Positions 1 to 11,089 are shown, counted from the first letter of the stretch. The stretch is 64,000 nt of DNA from Straminergon stramineum (GCA_963920665.1 OY987267.1:26660001-26724000); one strand, 5' to 3'. Notes: a model not told the origin generated them from the sequence alone. Translations and numbers: made by a program.

Positions 1-2
1 AT

Positions 3-3000
3 CTTGTGGACCGGCAAATTGCTCACATCCGCCATTGCAAAGGACCAGCCCAAGCATGGACCACCCTTTGCAACATCCATGAGACCAAGAGCCTCTCCAA
101 CATTCTCTTTCTAAGGCGCAAGTTCTTCACCATGAAGATGCAAGAGGAGGATGACATCTTGGATCATGTCAACAAGATCAAGGCCCTTGCGGATCAGCTT
201 GCTTGTTTGGAGGCCCCCGTCACGGATGGAGATGTGGTGATGACCTTGTTGGAGAGTTTGCCACCCTCCTATGAGTACCTCATCACCGCCTTGGAGACAA
301 GACCCACCAAGGAGCTGACCATGGAGTTTGTGACGGCACGCTTGATGCATGAGATGACCAAGCGCAAGGAAAATGAGGCCCAAGGGGAGGGATCAGCCCT
401 TGTATCAAGACATGGCAAGGGAGGCAACACCAAGGCGTTCAAGGAGACAAGGACGTGCTTCAATTGTGGCAAATCAGGCCACATTGCTAAGCATTGCAAG
501 GGCAGCCAAGCCAAAGACAAGGGGAGTGCACACCAAGCTTGCCAAGTGGAGGATGAAGAGGACTTTGCCTTTGCCACCTATGGAGGAGGGGAGAAGGCCA
601 ACATGTTCACTTGGATTGTGGATTCGGGAGCCACTCAACACATGACTAGCCATAGAGATGCCTTCCACACCTATCAACCCATTGTGGGGAAGAGGATTCA
701 TTTGGGAGACAATGGCATGGTGGAGGCCCTTGGCATGGGGGAGATTCTTGTGGAGGTGCAAGTGGAGGGGAAGACCAAGAGGATTCAGATCCAAAAGGCC
801 CTCCATGTCCCCAAGTTGCATGCCAATCTGATTTCCGTGAGCCAATTGTCTTTGGGAGGTTTGAAGGTGCATTTCAACATGGTGGGGTGTGTGGTGAGGT
901 CTCCTAGTGGTGTTTTGATTGCATCAGCCCCCCGTGAGGGCAATTTGTACCACCTTCACTTCACCAAGGTGAATGGCACTTCCATGGCTTGTGTGGCCCA
1001 AGGATCAGCTCATGAAGACCTTGTGGGGCTTTGGCATAGGAGGCTTGGGCACTTGAATGTGAAGAGCATGAAGAGCCTCCAACACATTGTGAAGGGGCTG
1101 AACCTCTCTTCTTGCAAGCATGATTGGAGTTCGTTGGTGTGCAAGGGGTGCATAGAGGGGAAACAAGCAAGGCAGCCCTTCCCCAAGGATGGGGCCACAA
1201 GGGCCAGCAAGCCCTTGGAGCTTGTGCATTCAGATGTTTGTGGGCCAATGAAGACCACATCCATAGGAGGAGCAAGGTATTTTGTGACTTTCATTGATGA
1301 TTTCTCACGCAAGATTTGGGTGTACATGCTGAAGTGCAAGAGTGAAGTGTTTGGGCGTTTTGTGACTTGGAAGGCCCTTGTGGAGGCCCAATCTGATTGC
1401 AAGGTGAAGGTGCTGCGGTCCGATAATGGAGGAGAGTATGTGTCCAAGGCCTTTGAGGCCTTCTTGAAGGCTCATGGCATTGAGCACCACACATCAGCAC
1501 CTTACACTCCTCAACAAAACGGCGTAGCGGAGCGTGCCAATCGAACCATTGTGGAGATGGCTAGGTCCATGATTCATGGCCAAGGGCTGAAGTATGAGCT
1601 TTGGGGGGAGGCCGTGTCCAATGCGGTGTACACAAGGAACCGGTGCCCTACACAAGCTTTGACAAGCAAGACCCCCCAAGAAGCTTGGAGTGGAATCAGA
1701 CCTCATGTGTCTCACATGCGCACCTTTGGGTGCATTGCCTATGCCTTGGTGCCAAGTGCCAAGAGGACCAAGTTGGATGCCAAGGGCACCAAGTGTCTCT
1801 TCCTTGGCTATTGTGAGGGAACCAAGGCTTATAGGCTGATGTGTGTGGAGACCAAGGCTATCATCAAGTGTCGTGATGTGACCTTCTTGGAGGAGGAAGG
1901 AGCTGATCCCAAGCTCTTGGAGATGAGCCCAAGTGGGAGTAGTGGAGGACCAGCCCAAATGGTGGGCACAACTCCAAGAGTGGACATGGAAGAGGAAGGA
2001 GATGAAGAGGAGGAAGAGGAAGACTTGGTGGAGCCCAAGAAGAAGGTGGCCACACCCAAGGTGAAGAGACCAGCTGCCCCTTCTCCAAGCACTTCACCCA
2101 AGGTGCAAGAGCATGATCAGCCCTTGGAAGAGCAAGAGGAGCCTCGTTATCCAACAAGGACCCGCAAGCCGCTTGGAGATTGGTGGCTGAATCACATTCT
2201 TCCCCCACAACAAGAAGAACAAGCCAATGTGGCTTTCCTTGGAGATCCATCCACACTTGGAGAGGTGTTGCGTTGTGAGGATGCAAGCAAGTGGGAGGCG
2301 GCCATGCAAGAGGAGTACAAGGCCCTCATTGCCAAGGGCACATGGGAACTTGCTGCCCTCCCTCCCAAGAGGTCAAGTGTGGGTTGCAAGTGGGTTTTCT
2401 CCACCAAGAGGGATGCTTTGGGGCACATTGTGAGGTACAAGGCAAGGCTGGTTGCCAAGGGGTTCTCCCAAGTGGAGGGGGTGGATTTCAATGAGACCTT
2501 TGCCCCCGTTGCTAAGTTTAGCACCATTAGGTGCATTGTGGCTCTAGGGGCAGCCATGGACTTGGAGATGCACCAAATGGACGTCAAGACGGCTTTCCTC
2601 AACCCCAAGCTTGAGGAGGTCATCTACATGGATCAGCCCCAAGGCTTTGTGCAAGAGGGGCAAGAGCATCTCAAATGCAAGTTGAAGAAGGCCCTCCCTG
2701 GGCTGAAGCAATCCGGGAGGGCGTGGTATAGAGATATTGATGGCATGTTTGCAAGGAAGGGCTTCCAAAGAGGAAATGCTGATCACTCTTTGTACACCAT
2801 GCAAAGTAGTGAGCATTTGGTGATTGTGATCCTCTATGTGGATGATCTGATCCTCCTTGCAAGTGACATGACCAAGATGCTTGAAGTGAAGGCCATGCTT
2901 CACAAGGAGTATGAGATGACGGATCTTGGAGAGTTGAGGTATTGCCTTGGAGTGGAGTTCAAGAGGGATAGGGCTGCCCGCACCATCACTATGAGCCAAC

Positions 3001-3890
3001 ACAAGTACCTTGAGGAGATCTTGAAGAGGTTCAACATGGAGGAGTGCAAAGCCATAGGTACACCCCTTGACACTCATGAGAAGTTGCCCAAGCTCACGGA
3101 TGCTGATTTTGAGGAGGTGAAGGCTGAAATGCAAGGTGTGCCTTACAAGGCAGCGGTTGGTTGTTTGATGTATGCCATGGTGGCCACAAGGCCTGATTTG
3201 GCCTTCCCGGTGAGTGTTGTGAGTCAACACATGTCCAAGTATGGCCCTAAGCATTGGGCTGCGGTCAAGAGGGTGATGAGGTACCTTCAAGGCACACTTG
3301 GCTTGGAGTTGCAACTAGGAGGTGCTGAAGTGAGTTTGCATGGGTATTGTGATGCGGATTGGGCGGGTGATGAGGGGGATCGAAGATCCACCACCGGCTA
3401 TGTGTTTATGCTTGGAGTGGGTGCCATTTCATGGAATTCCAAGAGGCAGCCCACCATAGCTCTTTCTACAACGGAAGCGGAGTACATGGCCATGAGCCAT
3501 TGCACCAAGGAGGCCATTTGGCTAAGGCAGCTCTTGGCTGATGTTGGCCTTGTGCAAGGGGGGAGCACACAAATTTTGTGTGACAACCAAGGTGCCATTG
3601 CTTTGGCCAAGAATCCCACCCACCACTCAAGGACCAAGCACATTGATGTGCAACACCATTTCATTCGTGAAAGAGTGGAGGCTGAGGTGATTGAGCTCAA
3701 GTATGTGCCTACTCAAGCTATGGTTGCTGATGTGCTGACCAAGGCTCTTGGGAAGCCCCAACACCTTACCTTGATTGAGAAGATGGGCCTTCGTGCCTTT
3801 GACCACTCACAAAGTGGGAGTGTTGAAGATCATGTACATAATCGTGTAGATAGTGTACATTCAGCCCTAGGAGTAGGATTAGACTCTTAG
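3..3890 (+). CDS. Copia gag-pol polyprotein, 5' partial
   Basis: This polyprotein is cut by the element's own protease into the proteins that pack, reverse-transcribe and integrate the element. The frame is open to the left edge, so the GTG at 6 is not a real start. Residues counted from there: zinc knuckle CFNCGKSGHIAKHC at 151-164 (gag nucleocapsid); protease active site DSGAT at 206; GAG-pre-integrase HRRLGH near 345 with a following C-x2-C; integrase catalytic triad D410, D473 and E509 (the last pair 36 apart, as in D,D-35-E enzymes); acidic linker at 660-675; reverse transcriptase from about 790 with YVDD at 944-947; RNase H from about 1112 (CDADWAGD, TEAEYMA). Oddity: the usual LYGLKQ motif of the RT reads LPGLKQ (proline at 898). 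The last codons lie inside the 3' LTR. Confidence 0.96.
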   Translation, partial: LVDRQIAHIRHCKGPAQAWTTLCNIHETKSLSNILFLRRKFFTMKMQEEDDILDHVNKIKALADQLACLEAPVTDGDVVMTLLESLPPSYEYLITALETRPTKELTMEFVTARLMHEMTKRKENEAQGEGSALVSRHGKGGNTKAFKETRTCFNCGKSGHIAKHCKGSQAKDKGSAHQACQVEDEEDFAFATYGGGEKANMFTWIVDSGATQHMTSHRDAFHTYQPIVGKRIHLGDNGMVEALGMGEILVEVQVEGKTKRIQIQKALHVPKLHANLISVSQLSLGGLKVHFNMVGCVVRSPSGVLIASAPREGNLYHLHFTKVNGTSMACVAQGSAHEDLVGLWHRRLGHLNVKSMKSLQHIVKGLNLSSCKHDWSSLVCKGCIEGKQARQPFPKDGATRASKPLELVHSDVCGPMKTTSIGGARYFVTFIDDFSRKIWVYMLKCKSEVFGRFVTWKALVEAQSDCKVKVLRSDNGGEYVSKAFEAFLKAHGIEHHTSAPYTPQQNGVAERANRTIVEMARSMIHGQGLKYELWGEAVSNAVYTRNRCPTQALTSKTPQEAWSGIRPHVSHMRTFGCIAYALVPSAKRTKLDAKGTKCLFLGYCEGTKAYRLMCVETKAIIKCRDVTFLEEEGADPKLLEMSPSGSSGGPAQMVGTTPRVDMEEEGDEEEEEEDLVEPKKKVATPKVKRPAAPSPSTSPKVQEHDQPLEEQEEPRYPTRTRKPLGDWWLNHILPPQQEEQANVAFLGDPSTLGEVLRCEDASKWEAAMQEEYKALIAKGTWELAALPPKRSSVGCKWVFSTKRDALGHIVRYKARLVAKGFSQVEGVDFNETFAPVAKFSTIRCIVALGAAMDLEMHQMDVKTAFLNPKLEEVIYMDQPQGFVQEGQEHLKCKLKKALPGLKQSGRAWYRDIDGMFARKGFQRGNADHSLYTMQSSEHLVIVILYVDDLILLASDMTKMLEVKAMLHKEYEMTDLGELRYCLGVEFKRDRAARTITMSQHKYLEEILKRFNMEECKAIGTPLDTHEKLPKLTDADFEEVKAEMQGVPYKAAVGCLMYAMVATRPDLAFPVSVVSQHMSKYGPKHWAAVKRVMRYLQGTLGLELQLGGAEVSLHGYCDADWAGDEGDRRSTTGYVFMLGVGAISWNSKRQPTIALSTTEAEYMAMSHCTKEAIWLRQLLADVGLVQGGSTQILCDNQGAIALAKNPTHHSRTKHIDVQHHFIRERVEAEVIELKYVPTQAMVADVLTKALGKPQHLTLIEKMGLRAFDHSQSGSVEDHVHNRVDSVHSALGVGLDS
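3811..3820 (+). promoter_or_regulatory. Polypurine tract of element 1
   Basis: The run AAAGTGGGAG lies immediately before the LTR start TGTTGA. This is the usual plus-strand primer site of plant copia elements. The same ten bases precede the LTR of element 2. Confidence 0.85.
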
Positions 3891-4065
3891 TTAGACTTAG
3901 AGTGTATTGGGTGTTGCTTGTAGTCAAAGGCAGCCCAAGGTTGCTAGTTATCCCACATGGTTTGTGGATAACTAGTGAAAGGCTTTATGCTTATGTTCAG
4001 CCCATTCATGGGCCTTGGCATCTTCTACCATCTAAGTAAAGCCTTTCTCCATTCAAAACTCAATA
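3821..4065 (+). repeat. 3' LTR of copia element 1 (245 bp)
   Basis: It starts TGTTGA directly after the polypurine tract and ends TCAATA, an imperfect inverted end. The same ends are found on the LTR of element 2 and on the solo LTR at 14292-14587, where target duplications prove them. The first 70 bases also encode the end of the polyprotein. The right flank AAGGT (4066-4070) is the predicted 5-bp target duplication; its partner would lie outside the window, left of the 5' LTR. Confidence 0.85.
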
Positions 4066-6504
4066 AAGGTATGGAAGGCACTTGTGGAGAATGAATCGGG
4101 GCAAAAGGTGAAGGTATTGAGGTCGGACAATGGAGGGGAATACATGTCCAAGGCCTTTGAGGCTTTTATGAGGGAGCATGGCATTCAACACCAAACTTCG
4201 ACCCCTTATACTCCACAACAAAATGGTGTGGCTGAGCGTGCCAATCGCACACTTGTGGAGATGGCTCGTGCCATGTTGCATGCTCAAGACCTTAAGTATG
4301 ATCTTTGGGCGGAGGCCGTATCGAATGCAGCCTATACACGCAATCGTTGCCCCACTAGTGCAGTTGCATCCATGACGCCACAAGAAGCATGGAGTGGAAG
4401 AAGGCCCAACATTGGTCACATGCGCATCTTTGGATGCATTGCATATGCCTTGGATTTGAGTCCCAAGCGCTCCAAGCTTGATGCCAAGGGCATCAAGTGC
4501 TTGTTATTGGGCTATTGTGAGGACTCCAAGGCATATAGGTTGATGTGTTTGGAGACCAAGAAGATCATCAAGAGTCGAGATGTCACTTTCATGGAAAACA
4601 AGCAAGGAGTAAGCGATGCTGTGGAGATGAGTTCAAGTGGGAGCAACAAGGATGCCACACATGAGGTGGACAAATCTCCAAGCATGGAGGTTTTGCTCAA
4701 GGATGAAGAGGATCTTGATGAGACACCACCAACACCCAAGGAGAAGACAAGTCCATCTACAAGCTCCTCCCCAAGTGAAGATGAGGAGGGAGATGCTTCC
4801 AAGGAGCCAAGATATCCTACAAGGGAGCGGAGGCCGCTTGGAGAATGGTGGAAAAATCACATCTTGCCACAAGAGCAAGTGGAGCATGCCAATTTGGCTC
4901 ACGAAAATGATCCACGCAACATGGAGGAAGCCATGAAGAGCACGGATGCAAGCAAGTGGGAGAAAGCCATGCAAGAGGAGTATGCCTCACTAACGGCCAA
5001 AGGTACATGGGAACTCTCTCCCCTTCCTCATGATCGTACAAGTGTTGGATGCAAGTGGGTGTTTTGTACTAAGAGAGATGCATCGGGCAATATTGTGCGC
5101 TACAAGGCAAGATTGGTAGCCAAGGGGTATTCTCAAGTTGAAGGGGTGGACTTCAATGAGACCTTTGCTCCCGTTGCCAAATTTTGCACCATTCGATGCA
5201 TGGCGGCGATTGGGGCAGCTATGGACTTGGAGATGCACCAAATGGATGTTATCACGGCGTTTCTCAATCCTTGGCTTGACGAGGTGATCTATATGGACCA
5301 GCCCAAGGGTTTTGTTCAAAAGGGTCGTGAACATCTCAAGTGTAAGCTCAAGAAGGCCATCTATGGGTTGAGGCAATCGGGAAGAGCATGGTATATGGAT
5401 GTGGATGCATTGTTTGCAAGGGAGGGCTACACGAGGAGTCATGCCGACCACTCTCTCTACATCAAGCAAACAAGTGCATATTTGGTGATTGTTGTTGTTT
5501 ATGTAGATGACTTGATTATCATGACCAACACCATTGACAAGATGGTTGAAGTGAAGGCTATGTTGAAGAGTCAATATGATATGAGCGACCTTGGAGAGCT
5601 ACACTATTGCCTTGGTGTGGAGTTTACAAGGCAAAGGGCGACACGCACCATCACCATGAGCCAAAGCAAGTACATCAAAGGAGTGTTGAAGCGCTTCAAT
5701 ATGGAGGGGTGCAAATCCGTTGGCACACCTCTTGATGTGAAGGAAAAGATGCCCAAGCTAACGGATGAAGAGTATGAAGGTGTGAAGGCGGAAATGCAAG
5801 ATGTGCCATATAAAGCTGCAGTGGGGAGCTTGATGTATGCGATGGTGGCTACAAGGCCTGACCTTGCATTTGCAATGAGTGTAGTGAGCCAACACATGGC
5901 CAAATGTGGCCCAAAGCATTGGGCAGCGGTCAAGAGGGTCATGCGATACCTTCAAGGTTCTTTGGATGCCAAGTTGGTACTTGGAGGCAAGAGCCTTGCA
6001 TTGGTGGGCTTTTGTGATGCAGATTGGGCTGGAGATGCAACCGATAGGAGGTCCACAACAGGCTACGTGTTTATGCTTGGAGGTGGTGCCATTTCATGGA
6101 ATTCAAAGAAACAACCCACAATTGCATTGTCTACCACCGAGGCGGAGTACATGGCCATTAGCCAATGCACAAGGGAGGCCATCTGGCTAAGACAACTTAT
6201 GAGTGATGTTGGATTGGAGCAAAAGAAGGCAACACTCATCATGTGTGACAATCAAGGCGCCATTGCCTTGATGAAGAATCCAATCCATCATTCTCGGAGC
6301 AAACACATCGACATTCAACACCATTTCATTCGTGAGAAGGTTGAAGTGGAGGTGATTGAGATGAAGTACATTTCTACGGAGCGCATGGTGGCGGATGTGC
6401 TTACAAAGGCCCTTGCCAAGCCACGACATGAAGTTCTACGCAAGGAGATGGGCTTGACATTGCTTAACAACAAACAAAGTGGGAGTGTTGAAGGAAGTGA
6501 GTAG
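4066..6504 (+). pseudogene. Copia pol of element 2, interrupted at the 5' side by element 1
   Basis: The open frame is about 806 codons from GTG 4084, and its coding similarity starts at 4066. Visible parts, counted from 4084: integrase catalytic D15 (RSDNGGEY) and E51 (QNGVAER), 36 apart; reverse transcriptase with the normal IYGLRQSGRAW motif and YVDD; RNase H with CDADWAGD, TEAEYMA and DNQGAI. The first catalytic aspartate of integrase is missing because the insertion separates it. No stop or frameshift interrupts the remaining frame, so the interruption by element 1 is recent relative to mutational decay. The frame ends SGSVEGSE with TAG at 6502-6504, inside the LTR. Confidence 0.93.
6476..6485 (+). 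promoter_or_regulatory. Polypurine tract of element 2
   Basis: AAAGTGGGAG stands next to the LTR start TGTTGAAGG at 6486. It is identical to the tract of element 1. Confidence 0.85.
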
Positions 6505-6783
6505 GATGTCATAGGTTGTTTGAAGTAGGTCTTAAGTATGGGCTAACCTTAGTTATGTGTTGTTTGTAGTAAAAGCAATGAGATATTAGAGAGGGGAAGT
6601 CCTTTAAGTGGTGCCTATAGAGAGGGGCATACCTCTTAGACAATTATCCCATATGGTTAGTCATTGCACTTGGTAGTAGAGTAGTATAAGAAGGCAACCC
6701 CTAACATGGGTTGAATATCCCTTTCTCACACTTGTTTGTGTTCCTCTTCATTGAAATACATTCTTTTGTTCTCTTTTTCAATA
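6486..6783 (+). repeat. 3' LTR of copia element 2 (298 bp)
   Basis: It runs from TGTTGA to TCAATA. A TATA-like TATAAG lies at 6685-6690, so it carries the element's promoter. Its inverted counterpart lies at 14292-14587 as a solo LTR and can be followed along the whole length, sharing for example the ACCATATGGG block and the CTTTCTCACAC block. The right flank is GTTTG; the matching left flank would be outside the window. Confidence 0.85.
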
Positions 6784-7239
6784 GTTTGTAAGGGGCCGAG
6801 AATTCCTAGACATGGAATACTGGCCGAAAATTGAAGTCGGAATTCTTTTGAACTTTTTTTAATTTATAAAAATTAAATAAATAAATATTAAAAAATAAAT
6901 AAAATCCCTTGAAAACTACAATGTGATTGAAAGCACCTAAATTGCGCAAGACTAATTAAAAGAATTAATTAAATAATTATTAAAAATTTTGATGAAAATT
7001 TAACATGAAAATGATTATGAAATTACAAAATGACATGGCCCAAATCAGCCACATTAGACTACAATTATTTTCTTATTTCTTATTACTTTTAAAAAAAATC
7101 TAAAAAATCTAAAAATTTAAAAAAGAAATTCTAGCCTAAGTTGTTTTCTATTGTTCCGAGTTGAATGCAAATTCGCAAAGAAAGGCAACCCCTTCGAGGC
7201 CCCAATCTTTTGTAATGCTTTAATTTGTAGAAAATGCCA
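6784..7239. other. AT-rich spacer, nothing recognised
   Basis: Mostly A/T with homopolymer runs. No reading frame, RNA gene or repeat boundary was recognised. Confidence 0.6.
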
Positions 7240-7366
7240 AAAGATTTCCAAAGATATCCTAAGATTCTCCAAAGATATCCTAAGATTCCCAAAGATATCC
7301 TAAAATTCCCAAAGATATCCTAAGATTCTCAAAGATATCCTAAAATATCCAAAGCTTCCTAAAATT
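7240..7366 (+). repeat. Tandem repeat, unit about 20 bp, about six copies
   Basis: The unit CCAAAGATATCCTAAGATTC is repeated about six times with single-base changes and small length changes (20-21 bp). The flanking copies are the most worn. No coding capacity. Confidence 0.9.
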
Positions 7367-8667
7367 ACTAAATGAAGGAAAATTCAAATTGAAGAAAATT
7401 TGACAGAAAATGAAGGAAATGACCATAACAATCGAAATTGTAGGGTTACGAAGTCTTTTTGATGATTTGGACAAATTTTTATCAATTATTAGTCATAAAG
7501 TATACCATTTCCATCCATGATAAAATTTGTAATATTTGAATTCATGTTGGCAATCAGAGGCCCTAAATTAGCTAGTAGAGTTGAGGATATACAAAATTTA
7601 TGCGGCACAAAATAGGGGGCAATTTTTACATTTATCCTTGGCAAGGGGGTAAAAAGGGGGTGAATCCTACTTGGCCCTAATTCACCTACTAGGATTTAGA
7701 GGTTTATTTGCATGTTTTGGTTTCACTCACAAGTGTGTTTGTTTGGGAAAAATTTTCTTCTTCTATCCTTGCATCATGAAAGTACTTCTCAATTGTTGTG
7801 TTCCATCCCCTTCTCTTTTTGTGCCGCTTACATCATCTTCCTTGTGGTGTAGCTTTTGTAAAGCGCACAAAGATTGCAAAGATTTCAATTGTGTTTGGCA
7901 AGTTCTAGAAGCACACTTGCGGAGATGGTTCACTATTGAGTTATTTTTTGTGTGGTGCATGCTTGCTCGTGCATGGTGCTGCTTGGCTATTATGAAGGGA
8001 TTTTCTTAATGACTTGCAATGCTCTACTTCTTTATACATAGTACAATTTTGGTTATATTGAGGGTGGTGGTAAGTTGGTAACATGTTTGAGTTTCAAGTC
8101 TGCGTTTCATTTCTAACTTTTATTCAAGATTTACTTATGAATTTCTGGTTTATTTTTCTTCAAGAATGTTGTGGAATAGAGTGAAGGTACTACTTTATAA
8201 ATTATTTATTTTCAAGACACGAGAGGAAATTCTAGAGTTGCATGTTGTGATTTGAAACAAATTAGTTTAAAAAATACATATAGTTTCCAAACCCCTTTGT
8301 ATTTGGCATTGTCTCTCTCAAGAGATCTTGAACTTATTGGTCAAGAAAAAATTTGAGTTGCCTACCATCAATAAAGTATTTTTCAATTGTGTTGTGTTCA
8401 CAAATATCTCTCAAGCACACCTAGGGCCAACATTTGTTTTTCGTAAGTTTATCAAGTTTTTTTTATTTTGTTTTGTAGTATGAGCATTCATATTGAACTA
8501 CTAGAGGCCGAAAATTGTTTATTGCAACTAGCTCAGGCTATTCTAGGGTTTTCTATCTTGATGTGACTTTGGCTTCTCTCGTTGGGATGCCCATCATCAT
8601 TGATCGGAATATGTCTTGATGCATCAAGATTCAAATTAGCTCCCAAAAAAATTTAATCTTTTTTTGA
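7367..8667. other. AT-rich spacer without supported genes
   Basis: A frame of 112 codons at 7671-8009 is rich in C, F and W and matches no family I know. It is probably chance. Nothing else was recognised. Confidence 0.5.
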
Positions 8668-8787
8668 TGGCATGTCCGTCGACCGAGACGGACTGTCCAT
8701 CAACCTAGAGAGCATGTCCATCCCTGTTGACAGACAAGCCATCTTGATTGACAAATAGACCATCTAAGTCAACAGATAGTCTGTTAA
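8668..8787 (+). repeat. Degenerate minisatellite, unit 21-23 bp
   Basis: Five to six worn copies of a unit like TGTCCATCnnnnTTGACAGACA can be lined up. The first copy contains a perfect 7-bp inverted repeat GTCCGTC/GACGGAC with a 6-base loop (8674-8693). No coding potential was seen. Confidence 0.7.
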
Positions 8788-11089
8788 AAAAATAATATAA
8801 AGTAATTTTTCTTTCAAGATCATGACGGGGACAGCATGTTGAATCCTAACATTTCGTGAGTCAACCATCTATCCAAATGTGACTTGATGTTGAAAATCTT
8901 TGGCTATTTGTTCAAGTTTTTGGTAGGATTTTGATTGAAGTAGTTGAATTTGAAAGATAATGTACGATTGATTGATTATCCTGTTGTACGTTCAACAAGG
9001 GCAAAGGAGCTACATTCATACTTATGGCTTCATACCATGGGGAATACAATTCTTCTTAGTACTCCCCTTCTTCAAACATCTTTTGTGGAGACAAAAAATT
9101 ACTTTTAGCAAGTTATTGATTTGTTACCTAGGAGTTCTAGTTCACAGGAGCTAAGGCCTTTCGGATGTGTTGTGTCAATTGTGAGTAGAATTTTGCTCAA
9201 GATCCTCAAATTGCAATGAGTAGACTCTCTTTACAAGAGTGATTCTACATGACATGATGATGGTTGACAAGGTTTGTAGGTCACTACTAAAAATTTGTTG
9301 CCTTTACTATGCTAGAAAAGAGGTTCTCATAGTTAAGCTTATAGTTGGTGTTGGTTATGAGACTTTGTCCATTGGACTTCTTCTTATCTTTATAGATAAA
9401 TTGAGAGATCTAGAACTTAGAGATGAGATCCATTATATAGGATTTGCAAGGTTCAAAGACGAAAACAGACAAAAGGAGGCAGATCAGTCCTTCAACCCTT
9501 GAAGAACAATTGTTTGTTGAGTGGACAATTGAAAACTTGGGAAGGTTCCTATGAAGTCAATTTTGGTTGGATGTTCACGTAATCTTTACACAAGGTGTGA
9601 ACATGTAGCCCCTAATTAGGATCATAAATTTTTTTATAATCAAGTGCTTGAATCAAAAGTTATATTGCCCCCAATTTTTTTGGATTGGGTAGCTTTTGCA
9701 AAACTCCCTCCTTCACTCCTGAAATTTTTCACATATATAACTTACATGATACAAGATGCAAATGTAATAAAAACAACCATGTATAGTGTAAAAATCTTAC
9801 TTTAGGAGGAGTTCAAGTATGTTGGCCCCAACGGACAAGGTCAAAAAAAACTTTTTCTTCTAACTTCAAATGTTATAATCTTTCAATCTGTTTTGGCAAA
9901 GTTTCTGAAATTTTTTCTATACGTTTTCATAATAGTCTAGTACACTTTTTTTTTTAGTTTTTGACAGTGTTTCACAATTTGTGTCCAAAATATGTCTATG
10001 TCTATCAAGGATTAAACCCCAAGGAACTCATCTAGCTACTGACGCTTAGACAATCTTCAAATATGAAGACAATAGGGTTTTCTTAGTCACTTACCCAATT
10101 CAAAAATGATGCACATTTTTGGCTAATATGGAGTGAATTTCAAGCTAGTATTGTGCTTGTCATTCACATTAACAAGGTTCTAAGGGGCAACACCCCTAAA
10201 TCATCCAAATTGACAATCTAACATCCCATAAATATTTTAATATGTGTTTAGGAAGTTAGGCAATCTTTGAGGCCAAAATCATAATAAAAACACCCAATTT
10301 GAACCCAAAATAGGCCCAATGGAGTCAACAAATCCAATTACAGTAAATCACCATCACCAAAACAACCAAATTCAGCATGCATTGCCCCACTTGAACAATT
10401 CAATTCAGTTCCCTAACTTCATTACCAAGACATTCATACCATTTGAAGCAATTATATTTTTCCTTCCATATAAATTACATCAAAAATTCAGCCCCGATTT
10501 AACCCTAATTTGGCCAATGCTTTGCACATGCCATCAAAACTCTAAAAAATGGAACTCACTAACCATGCATTCTTTTTAGACTTCTAACTCATGAGAAAAT
10601 GAATAAGTCATGAACTATTCAATTTAATCATGCAAAGACACAAGTATTTTGTAATCAAAATTACAATTACAATTAAACTAGCCCAACAAAAAAAATGCAA
10701 ATACAACAAGAAGTCATTGCATTTATGGCAACATACCACCTCTCACTAAAACATTTGCCTTGTCTTTGTCCTTACTCCAAATTGGGTAAGACTAGGCTTG
10801 TTGAAAAGACTCCTATAAATCTCAGCCCATTCTACCTTGCCATTATCTCGCAATTACTTGCAAAAGTTGGTAGTCTCCAATTGAGGTGGTAACTTGACTC
10901 CTCGCACAAAATCAGCCACCCCATCTTCATCCAAGCTCCAAATTCATCAAACTTGAACTTTTCAAAAATCTAACTTGAAGATCTACCACCTCCAAAAAAT
11001 TCAGCTTGTTCTACCTCGTCAATCACCTAACAAAATTGGTAGTCCTCTTTGAATAGTAGTTGACCTTTGTTACAAACATAGAGCCTTAT
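8788..11089. other. AT-rich spacer; one old dispersed-repeat segment
   Basis: Several chance frames of 60-87 codons occur (8972, 9239, 10319, 10695), and none resembles a known protein. The stretch about 9800-10120 resembles 29950-30210, part of the dispersed AT-rich repeat described at 28553-30260. Nothing else was recognised. Confidence 0.5.

Larger units (their letters stand above)
1..4065 (+). mobile_element. Ty1-copia LTR retrotransposon, element 1 (5' end outside window)
   Basis: The region carries one long gag-protease-integrase-RT-RNase H frame, the copia domain order, then a polypurine tract (3811-3820) and a 3' LTR (3821-4065). The 5' LTR, the primer binding site and roughly the first tens of gag codons lie left of the window. 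The frame has no stop or frameshift, so this is a young copy. It sits inside the integrase of a second copia element (4066-6783), and its LTR is followed directly by that element's integrase codons. This is a nested insertion. The frame is visibly richer in G and C than the AT-rich spacer beyond 6784. Confidence 0.95.
4066..6783 (+). mobile_element. Copia element 2, right half, split by element 1
   Basis: Homology to copia integrase begins abruptly right after the LTR of element 1. Codons from 4066 read KVWKALVEN, which fit the segment between the first and second catalytic aspartates of integrase. Integrase, RT and RNase H then follow, and finally a polypurine tract and LTR. The missing 5' LTR, gag, protease and first part of integrase should lie beyond the left edge of the window, on the other side of element 1. 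The protein is clearly related to element 1 but differs throughout, so the two belong to sister families. Confidence 0.9.

Noticed and set aside
6..8. GTG at 6 as start of the copia polyprotein
   Set aside because: The frame is open to the window edge and gag is incomplete; the real start lies upstream.
7240..7366. CRISPR-like array
   Set aside because: Repeats adjoin directly without unique spacers, and the DNA is plant nuclear. It is a simple tandem array.
7671..8009. 112-codon plus-strand frame
   Set aside because: Cys/Phe/Trp-rich, no similarity to a known family, no splice partners. Expected by chance in a T-rich strand.
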